A stretch of 64,000 nucleotides of DNA, from positions 1 to 64,000 of the forward strand of contig NZ_JNXI01000008.1 of assembly GCF_000717055.1 (NCBI RefSeq). The letters run 5' to 3'. A program made the translations under genes and the position numbers. The notes beneath the pieces were generated by a model that saw only the letters and a program-made list of their open reading frames with translations, had not been told where the DNA came from and did no database searches. The DNA comes from Streptomyces iakyrus (lineage in GTDB: Bacteria; Actinomycetota; Actinomycetes; Streptomycetales; Streptomycetaceae). Of this stretch, positions 8,503 through 18,364 are shown in pieces (position 1 is the stretch's first letter; each line of letters begins with the position of its first letter).

Positions 8503-8796
8503 TTATCTGCCCAGCATTGCCCGGCAGAATGCCGCCTTTGCTCGCGCGTCATTCCTGCTCGGGCAAGATCTGTTTGGATACGGGCCCTGTATCGGCGGGG
8601 CGTCGGGCGCGGCCCACGTGGCGCGCTCGGGCCAGATGTGCAGCACGACGTGCTCGTCGGCAGGGGCCGGTCCGCCGTGGACGGCGATGCCGGGACGGCC
8701 CGGGAATACTTCCTCCGCGTGGAACAGCTGCGTGCCCGATTCGAGGAAGTCGAGCACGGAGGCGGCAGCTCTGGCGTGGGACGCGGGCCCGGACAT
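8503..8796 (-). CDS. Small hypothetical protein or gene remnant
   Basis: A 97-codon frame just upstream of and collinear with the P450 gene, with G/C-rich third positions, starting ATG at 8796. Residues include VLDFLESGTQLFHAEEVFPG and GIAVHGGPAPADEHVVLHIW. The latter half drifts into unbiased codons, suggesting a decayed 3' end. I recognise no family. The minus strand further upstream (8890-9150) has a further start-like stretch (MSGNADKDTNRVRDREVM) with GGGAG before it, which loses coherence after about 30 codons. The whole 8.5-9.15 kb interval may therefore be one eroded gene. Confidence 0.3.
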   Translation of the reverse strand: MSGPASHARAAASVLDFLESGTQLFHAEEVFPGRPGIAVHGGPAPADEHVVLHIWPERATWAAPDAPPIQGPYPNRSCPSRNDARAKAAFCRAMLGR

Positions 8797-9189
8797 CCTC
8801 GAGGCTCCGCGTAGGTGTGCCGGCCGGACACTCCGGGCTCGGCGTGTCCGGCCTGGCGGCTGCGCCGGGGGTGGCGAGCCGAAGTGCCGTCAGCGTGGCG
8901 GGTTCCCGTGCCGGGGCAGCCTCTCCACCTGGCGTCCCGCGGGCTTTCCACGCGGTAGGTCTCGGACGACGGCGTGTGGCCCCGCGCGTTGTTCGAGCAC
9001 AGGGTCGGGCCCGGAGTGCCGAAGTACGCCGCCGCACCACCCCGGAGGCGAGCGCGAGGGCGCCCCGAGCAGCGCCCGCCTGCGCACCATCACCTCCCTG
9101 TCCCTGACCCTGTTCGTGTCTTTGTCGGCGTTGCCGCTCATCGCTTCTCCCACGGTGCGACGGATATCGGTTGAGGACGCGGGGACTTT
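8797..9189. other. Intergenic stretch, possibly eroded coding sequence
   Basis: No intact gene. On the minus strand a plausible N-terminus at about 9138 runs into low-quality codons. On the plus strand the frame that later becomes the LuxR remnant is open but unrecognisable here. No repeats or RNA genes were seen. Confidence 0.4.
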
Positions 9190-9794
9190 CATTGCGCCGG
9201 CCCCCGGCTCACGTAGCCCTCGATGCGGATCCACTGGTATCCCTCGCCTCAAGCCCGACTGGCTGCACGAGGCGCCGTTGGACGCCCTGATCGACACGCA
9301 CATACGGGTCCATCCCCTGCTGCGTCACTACGCACAGTCAACGGACCGGACCCCCGCTGACGCTCGACAAGGTCGCCGATGACCGCTGGTGGAAGAGCGA
9401 GGCCTATCACGCCGGCAAGTCCGCCATCGGGATCGACCGCCAGCCGGCGCTGCCGCTGGGCTCCCGCCCGGGACAGATCCGGGGCGTCATCATGAGCCGC
9501 AGCCGTCACGGCTTCAGCGATCGCGACCTGGAGTACGCCGGCCTGGTCAGCTCACTGCTCGACACGGTGTCCGCCCACGAGTGCGTGTCCCTCCGTAAGC
9601 CGAGCCTTAGCAAACCCGGGGCAAGTGAGGGACTGACCGCCCACGCCATCGGCAGCCGACTCCGGATCACGGAGAAGACCGTCGTGAAGCACAAGGAGAA
9701 CCTCTGCAAGAAGCTCCGCGTGCACGACCGGGTGACGGCGATCAACAAGGCCCGCTTTCTCGGCCTCATCTCCCCCGAACCGCCCGTCGGCTGA
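9190..9794 (+). pseudogene. Degenerate LuxR-family regulator
   Basis: Two frames joined near 9350-9360 give LKPDWLHEAPLDALIDTHIR, HPLLRHYAQSTDRTP, then LDKVADDRWWKSEAYHAGKS and GVIMSRSRHGFSDRDLEYAG. The end, GLTAHAIGSRLRITEKTVVK and NLCKKLRVHDRVTAINKARF, is the second half of a LuxR/NarL helix-turn-helix (AxxLxITExTVxxHxxNxxxKLxVxDRxxA). The first helix region (normally LTxRExEVLxLLAxG) is missing or scrambled between 9590 and 9630. A frameshift plus a damaged DNA-binding domain make it a pseudogene. The upstream limit is uncertain. Confidence 0.6.
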
Positions 9795-9806
9795 GCGTTC
9801 GAGGGA

Positions 9807-11516
9807 TCAGTCCTGGGCCGGCATGACCCGGGTCACCTTGCCCTTGAGGTCGGCGTCCAGATAGCCGGTGACGTGCTCGTCGGCGAGATAGACGGCCAGT
9901 CCCAGCGGGGTGCCGAAGGTGTCGTCCGCCGGGCGGACCAGGACGTAGCGCATGGTCGGCCGCTGCACGTTCAGGTCCTTCTCCGCCCGCTTCAGCAAGG
10001 AGGGAAGGATGTCCCAGTCGAAGTCGTCCAGGCTGAACGGGCGTTCGCCACCGATGAGCGCGCTGCTGATGATGCCCTTCCTGACGCCTTCACCCGGGCG
10101 GTAGGTGTAGCTGTCGTACTTGGTGTCGCTGCCCTTGACCATGATTTCCGCGGACACGTAGCCCGGGTAGACGGTGAGGTCGCACGCCCGGTCCGTGCCC
10201 GTGGCGGCTTTGATCTCCTTCACCGCCGTCCGGATGCCGTCCGGGGTCAACAGGTCGGTCTTGGCGTCGGCCTCGGGCACCGATGCCGTCCGGGACGCTC
10301 TCGGCGGTGCGGAGGCCGGGTCCTTCGCGGCGGTCGAGGCCGAGGCGGTCGGATCGGCTGCTTTGGCATCGTCGTTCTGCCCGTCGTCAGGCAGCAGGGT
10401 CCACGTCAGGACTCCTGCCAGCACGGTTGCGGCGACGGAGGCAGCGATGGTGATGCGGCTCTTCGTCCGGTTTCCCGGTCGTGGCCGGGCCGGCCCGGTG
10501 GGGCCGGGCACGGCGTCGTGCGGTCCCGTGGGTCCGAAGCCGGTCGGCGGCCCGAAGCCCATGGGCGGTCCGAACCCGGTCGGCACCGAGGGCGTGGGGG
10601 TCGACACCGGCGGAGGGGCCAGCCGGTACGAGGTGGCCTCACCCGCCCCGTCGAGGCCGCCGGGAGCCGGGCCGCGGCCCTCGGCCGCTTCGGCGAGCAT
10701 CCGGTCGGCGGTCTCCGCGTCCGCTCTGCGCGCCGGATCCTTGACGAGCACGGCGTTCAGGAAGCCGGTCAGCGCTCCGGCCCGCAGGGGCGGCGGAAGC
10801 TCCTCGCTCAGGAGAGCCGCGAGCGTCGCGAGGGTGGTTCCCCTGCGTAGCGGGTGGTGTCCTTCGACGGCGACGTACAGCATCATCGCCAGTGACCACA
10901 GGTCGGAGCCGGGGCCGCCCTCGCCGCCGGTGATGCGCTCGGGCGCCATGTAGTCGGGTGTGCCGATGATGGATCCGGTCACGGTCAGAGAGGTCGATTC
11001 CCTGATGGCCGCGATGCCGAAGTCGGTAAGGACGGGGCGGCCGTCGGGCCGCATCAGGACGTTGGCGGGCTTCACGTCCCGGTGCTGGATGCCGACGTCG
11101 TGCGCGGCGCGCAGCGCGGCCAGCACCTCGCGGCCGAGCCGGGCGGCCTCGACGGGCTCCAGCGGTCTCTGGTCGAGCCGGTCCTGGAGCGATCCGCCGG
11201 TCACCAGTTCCATGACGAGCCACGGGTAGGCGTAGGCGTCGGTGTCGACCACGTGGTGGATGGTGACCACGTTGTGGTGGTCGACGCGGGCGAGTGCTCG
11301 TGCCTCGCGCAGCACCCGGGCCCGGAGCATGGCCGCGGCGTGCGGATCGTATTCGGCGAGTCCTGGATCGGAGGGCCGTACTTCCTTGAGCGCCACGTCT
11401 CGGTCGAGGACGAGATCGCGCGCCCGCCACACCATGCCCATGCCGCCGCCACCGAGCCGCCCTTGCAGTTCGAAGCGCCCGTCTATGACCCGTCTGCCGG
11501 ATTCCCCGTCGTTCAT
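9807..11516 (-). CDS. Membrane-anchored Ser/Thr protein kinase (PknB-like)
   Basis: A 569-residue protein. The N-terminal kinase domain (about 12-265) has the glycine loop LGGGGMGMVW, catalytic lysine in DVALKEVR, HRDVKPANVLM, DFG in LTDFGIAAIRES, and the APE block YMAPERITGG. A proline/glycine-rich linker with repeated GFGPP units (about 305-345) follows, then one membrane segment (about 355-375, SRITIAASVAATVLAGVL). The outer region of about 190 residues has no PASTA repeats and may be a sensor of unknown ligand. Cytosolic kinase and extracytoplasmic C-terminus fit actinobacterial receptor-like kinases. ATG at 11516 is the first start; its Shine-Dalgarno is weak. It is transcribed alone. 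Confidence 0.92.
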   Translation of the reverse strand: MNDGESGRRVIDGRFELQGRLGGGGMGMVWRARDLVLDRDVALKEVRPSDPGLAEYDPHAAAMLRARVLREARALARVDHHNVVTIHHVVDTDAYAYPWLVMELVTGGSLQDRLDQRPLEPVEAARLGREVLAALRAAHDVGIQHRDVKPANVLMRPDGRPVLTDFGIAAIRESTSLTVTGSIIGTPDYMAPERITGGEGGPGSDLWSLAMMLYVAVEGHHPLRRGTTLATLAALLSEELPPPLRAGALTGFLNAVLVKDPARRADAETADRMLAEAAEGRGPAPGGLDGAGEATSYRLAPPPVSTPTPSVPTGFGPPMGFGPPTGFGPTGPHDAVPGPTGPARPRPGNRTKSRITIAASVAATVLAGVLTWTLLPDDGQNDDAKAADPTASASTAAKDPASAPPRASRTASVPEADAKTDLLTPDGIRTAVKEIKAATGTDRACDLTVYPGYVSAEIMVKGSDTKYDSYTYRPGEGVRKGIISSALIGGERPFSLDDFDWDILPSLLKRAEKDLNVQRPTMRYVLVRPADDTFGTPLGLAVYLADEHVTGYLDADLKGKVTRVMPAQD

Positions 11517-11668
11517 GGCCGGGAGCCTACGGGATGCGTGGGGCGCGGCCCCGCGGAGGTGAGGGGCACGCCCCGGTGGAGGGATGTTCGCCAGCGGGGC
11601 GGTCTCGTCCGATGGCGTGGCTGCGCATCATTCTTCCGTCGTATGTGGGGCCGGTGCGGTGCTCCGGT

Positions 11669-12178
11669 TCAGCCTTGCTTTGCTTCCGTCACTGCCCTGC
11701 GCAGTGCTTGCAGGAAGAATTCTCCGTCGGCGTCGTCGCCCAGCGCGACGTGGCAGGAACCCCTCTCACCGTGGCCGGACCACTGCGCCGTGATGCTGAC
11801 ACCGCTGTCCTCGGGCAGTTGGGCGTTCCGGGGTGAGCGGGCGATCAGGGCGCTGTGCTCGGCCAGGGTCACGCCGTCCAGCCGTGCGGACAGGACCGTC
11901 GTTCCCGACGATGCCCTGGTCACCGTCACGACGAGCCACCGAGGCGTGAAGAGGGCCAGGGTCCGGTGCTCGGGGTCGGGGTCAGCCATGCCCTTGATGC
12001 GGGAACGCAGACTCGGCTTGTAGGTGCGGGTGCTGACGGTCAGGCAGCAGGCGACGGCGTTCGCCAGGACGTCTCCGAGGGAGCATGCCTCCGCGTGGGC
12101 GGCGATGGCTTCCCGCAGGCCCGGTTCGATGTCCTCCGGTTGGCAGTAGCTGCTGTCACGCCGGTACAGCCTCGCCAT
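11669..12178 (-). CDS. Hypothetical protein, 169 aa
   Basis: Intact frame with strong codon bias; ATG at 12178 preceded by GCGAGGGCGCC. It contains an N-terminal helical part (EPGLREAIAAHAEACSLGDV) and a beta-rich centre (ALFTPRWLVVTVTRASSGTT, LSARLDGVTLAEHSALIARS) resembling a PH-like or bacterial membrane-flanked fold, but this is only an impression. No signal peptide or membrane segment. It lies 150 bp upstream of and collinear with the Ser/Thr kinase and could be cotranscribed. Function unknown. Confidence 0.65.
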   Translation of the reverse strand: MARLYRRDSSYCQPEDIEPGLREAIAAHAEACSLGDVLANAVACCLTVSTRTYKPSLRSRIKGMADPDPEHRTLALFTPRWLVVTVTRASSGTTVLSARLDGVTLAEHSALIARSPRNAQLPEDSGVSITAQWSGHGERGSCHVALGDDADGEFFLQALRRAVTEAKQG

Positions 12179-12458
12179 GGCGCCCTCGCTTCACGGTGGG
12201 GATCGCTGGCACGAAGGCCACGAGGTGGCACTGGGCTGGAGCTTGGCGGCCACAGGCCTCACCGTAACGGAGAGCAGTGACGCCTGGGGCGCTGCGGGGG
12301 CAACTGCGTCAGAGCACCCGTGTCATCGCGCCGACCCCACGGAAGGCGCCGGAGCTCACACCCGGGGCCGGAGCAGGTAGCCCCGTGAACCATGTGTCCC
12401 ACCGCGCACTCGTCGCGGATCCGCGTCCGGCCCCTCTCAGCGTTCGGCGCCCGAAGAA

Positions 12459-12493
12459 TCAAGCGGCGGTCGGCTCAGCCGGCCGCCGCTTGA
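12459..12493. promoter_or_regulatory. 35-nt near-perfect inverted repeat upstream of GntR gene
   Basis: TCAAGCGGCGG (12459-12469) pairs with CCGCCGCTTGA (12483-12493), and CGGCT (12471-12475) pairs with AGCCG (12477-12481). The only flaws are one T-G position and a single central base. It lies about 100 bp before the GntR start, in a divergent 413-bp gap. With almost no loop it resembles a protein-binding palindrome more than a terminator, so an autoregulatory operator for the GntR protein is a reasonable inference. Confidence 0.45.
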
Positions 12494-12591
12494 CGGTGAG
12501 AAGCCCGCGCTGATCCACTGCCTGCGAAGACTCGACATCCGGTCCCCGATTTCGCCGGCGGGAGCGCGGACCGAACCGAAGGAGTGCGGCC

Positions 12592-13302
12592 ATGCCAGCC
12601 GAAGCGATCGTCCGCCAGTCCGTCGTCGACCTCCTGGAAGAGCGCCTGCGCACGAACATCCTGGACGGCACCCACCAGCCCGGCTCCCTGCTCCCGCCGG
12701 AGCGTGAACTCGCCGCGTCCTACGGCGTCACCCGCACCACTCTGAAGCACGCCCTGTCCCGGCTGGAGCAGGCGGGTCTGCTCCGCACCCGGCACGGTGT
12801 GGGCACGAAGGTGCTGGACTTCCTCAGGTCCGGCGGCGTCGACCTCCTTCCGCTGCTGGTGGGGCAGGACGGCCGGTGGCTGTCGGACGTCTTCGAGGCT
12901 CGCCGGGCGATCGGCGGACTGATCGCGCGCAAGGCCGCGTCTCAGTGCAGCGCCGCGCAGGGCACTCGGCTTCGCGCCGCGGTGGACGCGGTGGGCGAGG
13001 CACCGGACCCGGCCGGCGCCCAGCTCGCGGAGGCCGAGGTGCACCGGGAACTGGCCCGCACCACGGGCAACCGTGTGTACCTGTTGCTCACCAACACCCT
13101 GCTCAGCGCATATCTGCCGGTGCGTCACGTCATGAGCACCCCCTTCGCGGACCCGGCGGTCGCCGCGGACCGCATCCGGCAGGTGGTGGAGCCCGTCGTG
13201 AACGGCGAGGCGGAGCAGGCCGGGCGCGCCGCCGAGGCCTATCTCCAGTTGACCGCTGAGGAGATGACCGCGGATCTCGTCAGGCACAAACGCCGGAAGT
13301 GA
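12592..13302 (+). CDS. GntR-family (FadR-type) transcriptional regulator
   Basis: A 236-residue protein with an N-terminal winged helix-turn-helix (about 8-72: LLPPERELAASYGVTRTTLK, LEQAGLLRTRHGVGTKV) and a C-terminal helical FCD-type ligand domain (FEARRAIGGLIARKAASQCS, AEAEVHRELARTTGNRVYLL). FCD domains usually bind carboxylic acids or acyl-CoA-like ligands. ATG at 12592 follows AAGGAG by seven bases. It is in the same direction as the lipocalin-like and GMC oxidase genes, about 200 bp upstream of them, and likely controls that unit and itself through the palindrome at 12459-12493. Confidence 0.9.
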   Translation: MPAEAIVRQSVVDLLEERLRTNILDGTHQPGSLLPPERELAASYGVTRTTLKHALSRLEQAGLLRTRHGVGTKVLDFLRSGGVDLLPLLVGQDGRWLSDVFEARRAIGGLIARKAASQCSAAQGTRLRAAVDAVGEAPDPAGAQLAEAEVHRELARTTGNRVYLLLTNTLLSAYLPVRHVMSTPFADPAVAADRIRQVVEPVVNGEAEQAGRAAEAYLQLTAEEMTADLVRHKRRK

Positions 13303-13509
13303 CGCCGACGCCGCCGGAGACCACCAGAGCCGCGGACGAGACCGGGGACTTGACCTACGAAGAGTGGGCTGGTTCCCTGCCGTCAGTGGATGAGCCACTG
13401 AGCCAGTGAGTCACCGGCTCGCGGTGGCTCGTCGTGACCTCCGCGGTCTCCCTACGGCTGCCTCACGCGTCGGACGGCCCGGACGATTCGGAGAGGAAGG
13501 GTGCCGTAC

Positions 13510-14964
13510 ATGGCAGCACGCCGGGGAGCACGCTTCGCGGAGACCATGACGGGCAGGCTGCGGCTCGACACCGCCAGGGGCGGGAGCCGGCCCGTGACGC
13601 TCGACCTGCGGGTCGACGCTCCCGGCCCTCTACGCCTCCACGGGGTGACAACTGCCGTCGTCACGGGCCGTGTTCGCATCGGCGGCTGGGCCGACGACCT
13701 CCACGCCTCCGGGAGCATGCTCATCGCCCCGCTGTCCCGGGGCCGGATCGACTACCACGCGCGTTTCACGGCCCTGGACGGCCTGGAGTACGTCCTGGAG
13801 GGCCACAAGTCCCCGACCTGGCGCAGTCCGCTGCGTTCCATGACGGTCCTGCCGATCCGCCTGCGACCGGCCGGGGAGACGGCCGGCGGAGTGGGCTCGG
13901 GCTCCCACCGTCCCGTCGGTGAAGGCCGGTTGCGGTTTCGCCTGCGCACCCTGCCGTCGTTCACGGCGAGTTGGCGCTTTCCCGCATCCGCCGACTGCGC
14001 CGAGACCCTCACCGCCGCGCGCCAGGACCGTTTGAACGTCTGGTACAGCACCTTCACCGACCCGAAGACCGGCACCGGATTCTGGCTCCACCACGAGCTG
14101 GTGCGCCCGGTGAACGGCACGCCCTACACGCATGGTTGGGCCGCGGTGTACAGGCCGGACGAGCCCCCCGTCATCGACCGCTTCGGCCCCGATGTGCTGC
14201 CGGAGGGCCCGGCCTCTTCGGCCGGGGACGGCGCCCCTCCTGAGTCGCCGGGCTTTTACTCCCCGTCCGCCGTCGCCACCGCGCACGAACTGCGCGGAAA
14301 GACAGAGCAGTTGGCCTGGGACCTCCGTGTGGCCGCGGACTCAGCGCCCCTGCGCACCTTCCCCCGGCTGGCCTGGAAGCGCCGGGTGCTGCCCGCCGTC
14401 CACGTCGTCCCGCAGGCACAAGCTCGCTACCGCGGATCCGTGCGCCTCGGCGGACAGACGCTGCTTGTGGCGGACGCCCTGGGTGCCAGCGCCCCTATCG
14501 CGGGCCGGGGCAACGCCCACCGCTGGGCCTGGCTGCACGCCGATCTCGACGACGACACCGTTCTGGAGGTGGTGGCGGCCGTCTCCGGCCTGCCGCTGCT
14601 GCGGCATCTTCCGCCGCTGGTGTTCCTACGGCTGCGCAGAGCGGGACGCGACTGGCCGCGCGGCGACTGGCGCAGCTCACTGGGCGTCATGGGGATCGGA
14701 CGGTTCCGGGGAACGCCCCGGCTGCCGACCTGGACCGTGCGGGGCCACGCAGGAGGGCGCCGGATCGAGGTACGGGTGCATCTGCCCGAGGAGAGCCGGA
14801 CCGCAGTCGGCTACACGGACCCGGACGGCAGCAGGGCCACCTGTCACAACAGTGAGCGGGCCGACGTGCGGGTCTGCCTGGAGCGGCGGCGGGACGGCGA
14901 GTGGCAGCCCGAACAGGCCTGGGACGTGCGGGGCACCGCGCACGCGGAGGTAGGGCTGCGATGA
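13510..14964 (+). CDS. Two-part lipocalin/AttH-like protein paired with GMC oxidase
   Basis: A 484-residue protein, start ATG 13510 placed nine bases after AGGAAGG (a GTG at 13501 overlaps that site). The N-terminal part (about 5-165; FAETMTGRLRL, SRGRIDYHARFTALDGLEYV, LEGHKSPTWRSP) recalls the beta-barrel domain fused to sterol-oxidase-type GMC enzymes in other actinomycetes. The C-terminal part (about 175-484; NVWYSTFTDPKTGTGFWLHH, TPYTHGWAAVYRPDEPP, GYTDPDGSRATCHNSERADV) resembles AttH/CrtC-like lipocalin proteins. No signal peptide or membrane segment is seen. It overlaps the GMC gene by four bases (ATGA), so the two proteins are translationally coupled and probably act together on a lipid or isoprenoid. 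The domain assignments are from memory and moderately sure. Confidence 0.7.
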   Translation: MAARRGARFAETMTGRLRLDTARGGSRPVTLDLRVDAPGPLRLHGVTTAVVTGRVRIGGWADDLHASGSMLIAPLSRGRIDYHARFTALDGLEYVLEGHKSPTWRSPLRSMTVLPIRLRPAGETAGGVGSGSHRPVGEGRLRFRLRTLPSFTASWRFPASADCAETLTAARQDRLNVWYSTFTDPKTGTGFWLHHELVRPVNGTPYTHGWAAVYRPDEPPVIDRFGPDVLPEGPASSAGDGAPPESPGFYSPSAVATAHELRGKTEQLAWDLRVAADSAPLRTFPRLAWKRRVLPAVHVVPQAQARYRGSVRLGGQTLLVADALGASAPIAGRGNAHRWAWLHADLDDDTVLEVVAAVSGLPLLRHLPPLVFLRLRRAGRDWPRGDWRSSLGVMGIGRFRGTPRLPTWTVRGHAGGRRIEVRVHLPEESRTAVGYTDPDGSRATCHNSERADVRVCLERRRDGEWQPEQAWDVRGTAHAEVGLR

Positions 14965-16829
14965 GCACGGTTCACGGCCGGGCCCTGTCGGCGGTGCTGC
15001 TGGATGTCGGCGCGGTCGCACACGGTCCGGAGTGGGAGGGGCAGGTGCCGGAACGACTGCACCGCTTCATGTCGTCCCTGCCGCCGTACCTCCGCACGGG
15101 TCTACACGCCGCGGACCTGGCACTCGACGGGTTCTCCGTCCTCACCACGGGCCGGCGTGCGCACCGTTTGCCGCCGGACACCAGGGCACGGCTCCTGCGG
15201 CGGCTGACCCGGATGCCTGGATTCGAGACCCTGATGGACAACGTGAAGATTCCGCTGTTGCTGGCCGCGGGGGCGAGCCGGCACGGCTCCCGGCCGGTCA
15301 GGCCCTTCGTCCGGGCCGATCCCCCGCTGGACATCTGCCCGTCGTCCGACTGGCCCGACGAGCACCGCGTCGACGCCGTGGTGATCGGTTCCGGCGCGGG
15401 AGGTGCCGTGGCGGCGCTGACCCTCGCGTCCTCCGGGCGTTCGGTCGTGGTCCTGGAGGAGGGACGGCACTTCTCGACGCGGGAACTCGCCTCGCGGCCG
15501 CCCCTGGACCGGTTCGCCGACGCCTACCGGGACGGTGGCGCCACCCTCGCCTGGGGCCTGCCGCCCGTGCTGCTGCCACTCGGCCGGGCCGTCGGCGGCA
15601 CGACACTGGTCAACTCGGGCACCTGCTTCCGCACACCCCCGCATGTACTGGACCGATGGCAGCGCACCCACGGTGTCGAGCTGGCGGACCCCGTCTCCTT
15701 CGCCCGTCACATGGACCATGTGGAGAAGCTCCTCGGCGTGGGTGTGCCCGATCCGTCCGTCCTCGGGCGCAACGGCGGGCTGGCGCTTCTCGGTGCCGGA
15801 CGCCTGGGCTGGTCCGCCGCTCCCTTGCGCCGTAACGCCATGGAGTGCGGGGGATGCTGCGAATGCGTCGCCGGCTGCCCGAGCGGCGCCAAGCAGGCGG
15901 TGCATCTGTCGGTGCTGCCCACGGCGTGCGCGGGCGGCGCCCGTATCGTCACCCGCGCCCGGGTCACCCGCATCGTCACCGAACACCACGCGGGCGCCCG
16001 ACGCGCCGTCGCGGTGGAGGCGATGCGTCCGGACGGCACGAGCATCACCGTCAGCACCGGCCTCGTCGTCGCGGCGGCCGGAGCCCTGCACACCCCTGCC
16101 CTGCTACGACGCTCCGGGCTGGCGGAACATCCGCGACTGGGCCGCAATCTGGCGATCCACCCGGCCGTCAGCGTCGCCGGGCGTTTCACGGAAGCCGTCA
16201 CCGGCCCGGGTGCGGGCCCCAACATCCTGCAGAGCGTCGGAGTCGACGAATGGCACGACGAGGGCATCCTCATCGAGGCGACCGCCGCACCTCCCGGCAT
16301 GACCTCCTTCGTCCTCCCGCACCTCGGCAGAGAATTGAAGCGCGAGCTGGACGACGCCGGAAAGCTCGGTCTCCTCGGCGCGATGGTCTCGGACCGCTCC
16401 TCGGGACGCGTGCGCGGCACGCATCGCCCTCTCGCGTCCTACACCCTCCACGCCGAGGACGGTCGCCGCCTCCTGCGGTCCATCACCCGCATGGGACGCA
16501 TCCTCTTCGCCGCAGGAGCGCGCGAGGTCCTCACCGGCATCCCGGCACACCCGTCGGTCACCTCGCCCGCCGACCTCGACGACGTCGTCCGCCGCACCGG
16601 TCACCGCCGCCTCCACCTGTCGGCGTTCCACCCCACGGGAACCGCCGCGCTCGGGGCGGATGACCGGCACTCCCCCGTGCGCCCCGACGGGCGACTGCGC
16701 GGAACGGAAGGGGTGCTCGTCGCCGACGCGTGCCTGCTGCCGTCGTCGCCCGGCGTGAACCCTCAGATCACCATCATGGCGCTGGCGCACGCCGTGACCG
16801 AGCAGGCCGTCCGGCGCGACGGGGGATGA
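14961..16829 (+). CDS. GMC-family flavoprotein oxidoreductase
   Basis: A 622-residue FAD enzyme. An N-terminal helical extension of about 130 residues precedes the Rossmann motif AVVIGSGAGGAVAALTLASS (GSGAGG about 143-148). The FAD/flavin region has LGRAVGGTTLVNSGTCFR. A Cys-rich segment MECGGCCECVAGCPSGAKQA is typical of the long-chain alcohol oxidase and related GMC branch. The C-terminal active-site part reads LSAFHPTGTAALGAD and SSPGVNPQITIMALA. Family members oxidise alcohols, sugars or sterols; the paired lipocalin-like protein favours a hydrophobic alcohol. GGAGG lies 10 bases before the ATG, which overlaps the preceding stop. No export signal is seen. Confidence 0.88.
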   Translation: MSTVHGRALSAVLLDVGAVAHGPEWEGQVPERLHRFMSSLPPYLRTGLHAADLALDGFSVLTTGRRAHRLPPDTRARLLRRLTRMPGFETLMDNVKIPLLLAAGASRHGSRPVRPFVRADPPLDICPSSDWPDEHRVDAVVIGSGAGGAVAALTLASSGRSVVVLEEGRHFSTRELASRPPLDRFADAYRDGGATLAWGLPPVLLPLGRAVGGTTLVNSGTCFRTPPHVLDRWQRTHGVELADPVSFARHMDHVEKLLGVGVPDPSVLGRNGGLALLGAGRLGWSAAPLRRNAMECGGCCECVAGCPSGAKQAVHLSVLPTACAGGARIVTRARVTRIVTEHHAGARRAVAVEAMRPDGTSITVSTGLVVAAAGALHTPALLRRSGLAEHPRLGRNLAIHPAVSVAGRFTEAVTGPGAGPNILQSVGVDEWHDEGILIEATAAPPGMTSFVLPHLGRELKRELDDAGKLGLLGAMVSDRSSGRVRGTHRPLASYTLHAEDGRRLLRSITRMGRILFAAGAREVLTGIPAHPSVTSPADLDDVVRRTGHRRLHLSAFHPTGTAALGADDRHSPVRPDGRLRGTEGVLVADACLLPSSPGVNPQITIMALAHAVTEQAVRRDGG

Positions 16830-16970
16830 CAGGGCCGTGGCCGCCTGTCACGAACGGGCGACCATGGTCGCATGGTCATGGTCACCGAGTGCCGTCCTGC
16901 CGTCCGGCGAGCAGGAGGTCGATGACCACCTCGCCGCGTTCCCTGCGGAGCCCTTTTGCGCTCTGTGCGC

Positions 16971-17960
<990 letters not shown>

Positions 17961-18364
17961 GTCGTGTCCCAGCCTTCCCTGCACTCTTGATCTTCCATCG
18001 GGCGACACGAAGCCTCCTGTCCATCCAGGCACAGATGCCGACACCCGGCATCCCCGCGGGAGTGGGCGCTGAGACGGCCTCGCGTGCCGTTGCGTCATCG
18101 ACGCTATGACTTCGAGCGCACTCCATGGCAAGTGGGATGAGAGGAAGGCCTGGCTCCTGGAGGGGAGAGTGCATCAGCCCATGCGCAGGACGCCCCCGCC
18201 GGCGACCGCCAGCCCGACGGGGTCCGGCCTCCGGCTGTCAGATCGTGTCCCGCGCCTGTCGCGTGGAGGGCCGCCACTGGGGACAGAAACGCCCGATGGC
18301 CTGCATCTCCTGGGCGGTGTCGGCGCGAAACAGGGTGGAGACCAAGGACCACGGAGGAGAGAGC
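17961..18364. other. Divergent intergenic region
   Basis: The 404 bases between the aldo/keto reductase start and the UBP-DUF427 start should hold two promoters. No clear -35/-10 pair, palindrome or RNA gene could be picked out by eye. Confidence 0.4.
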
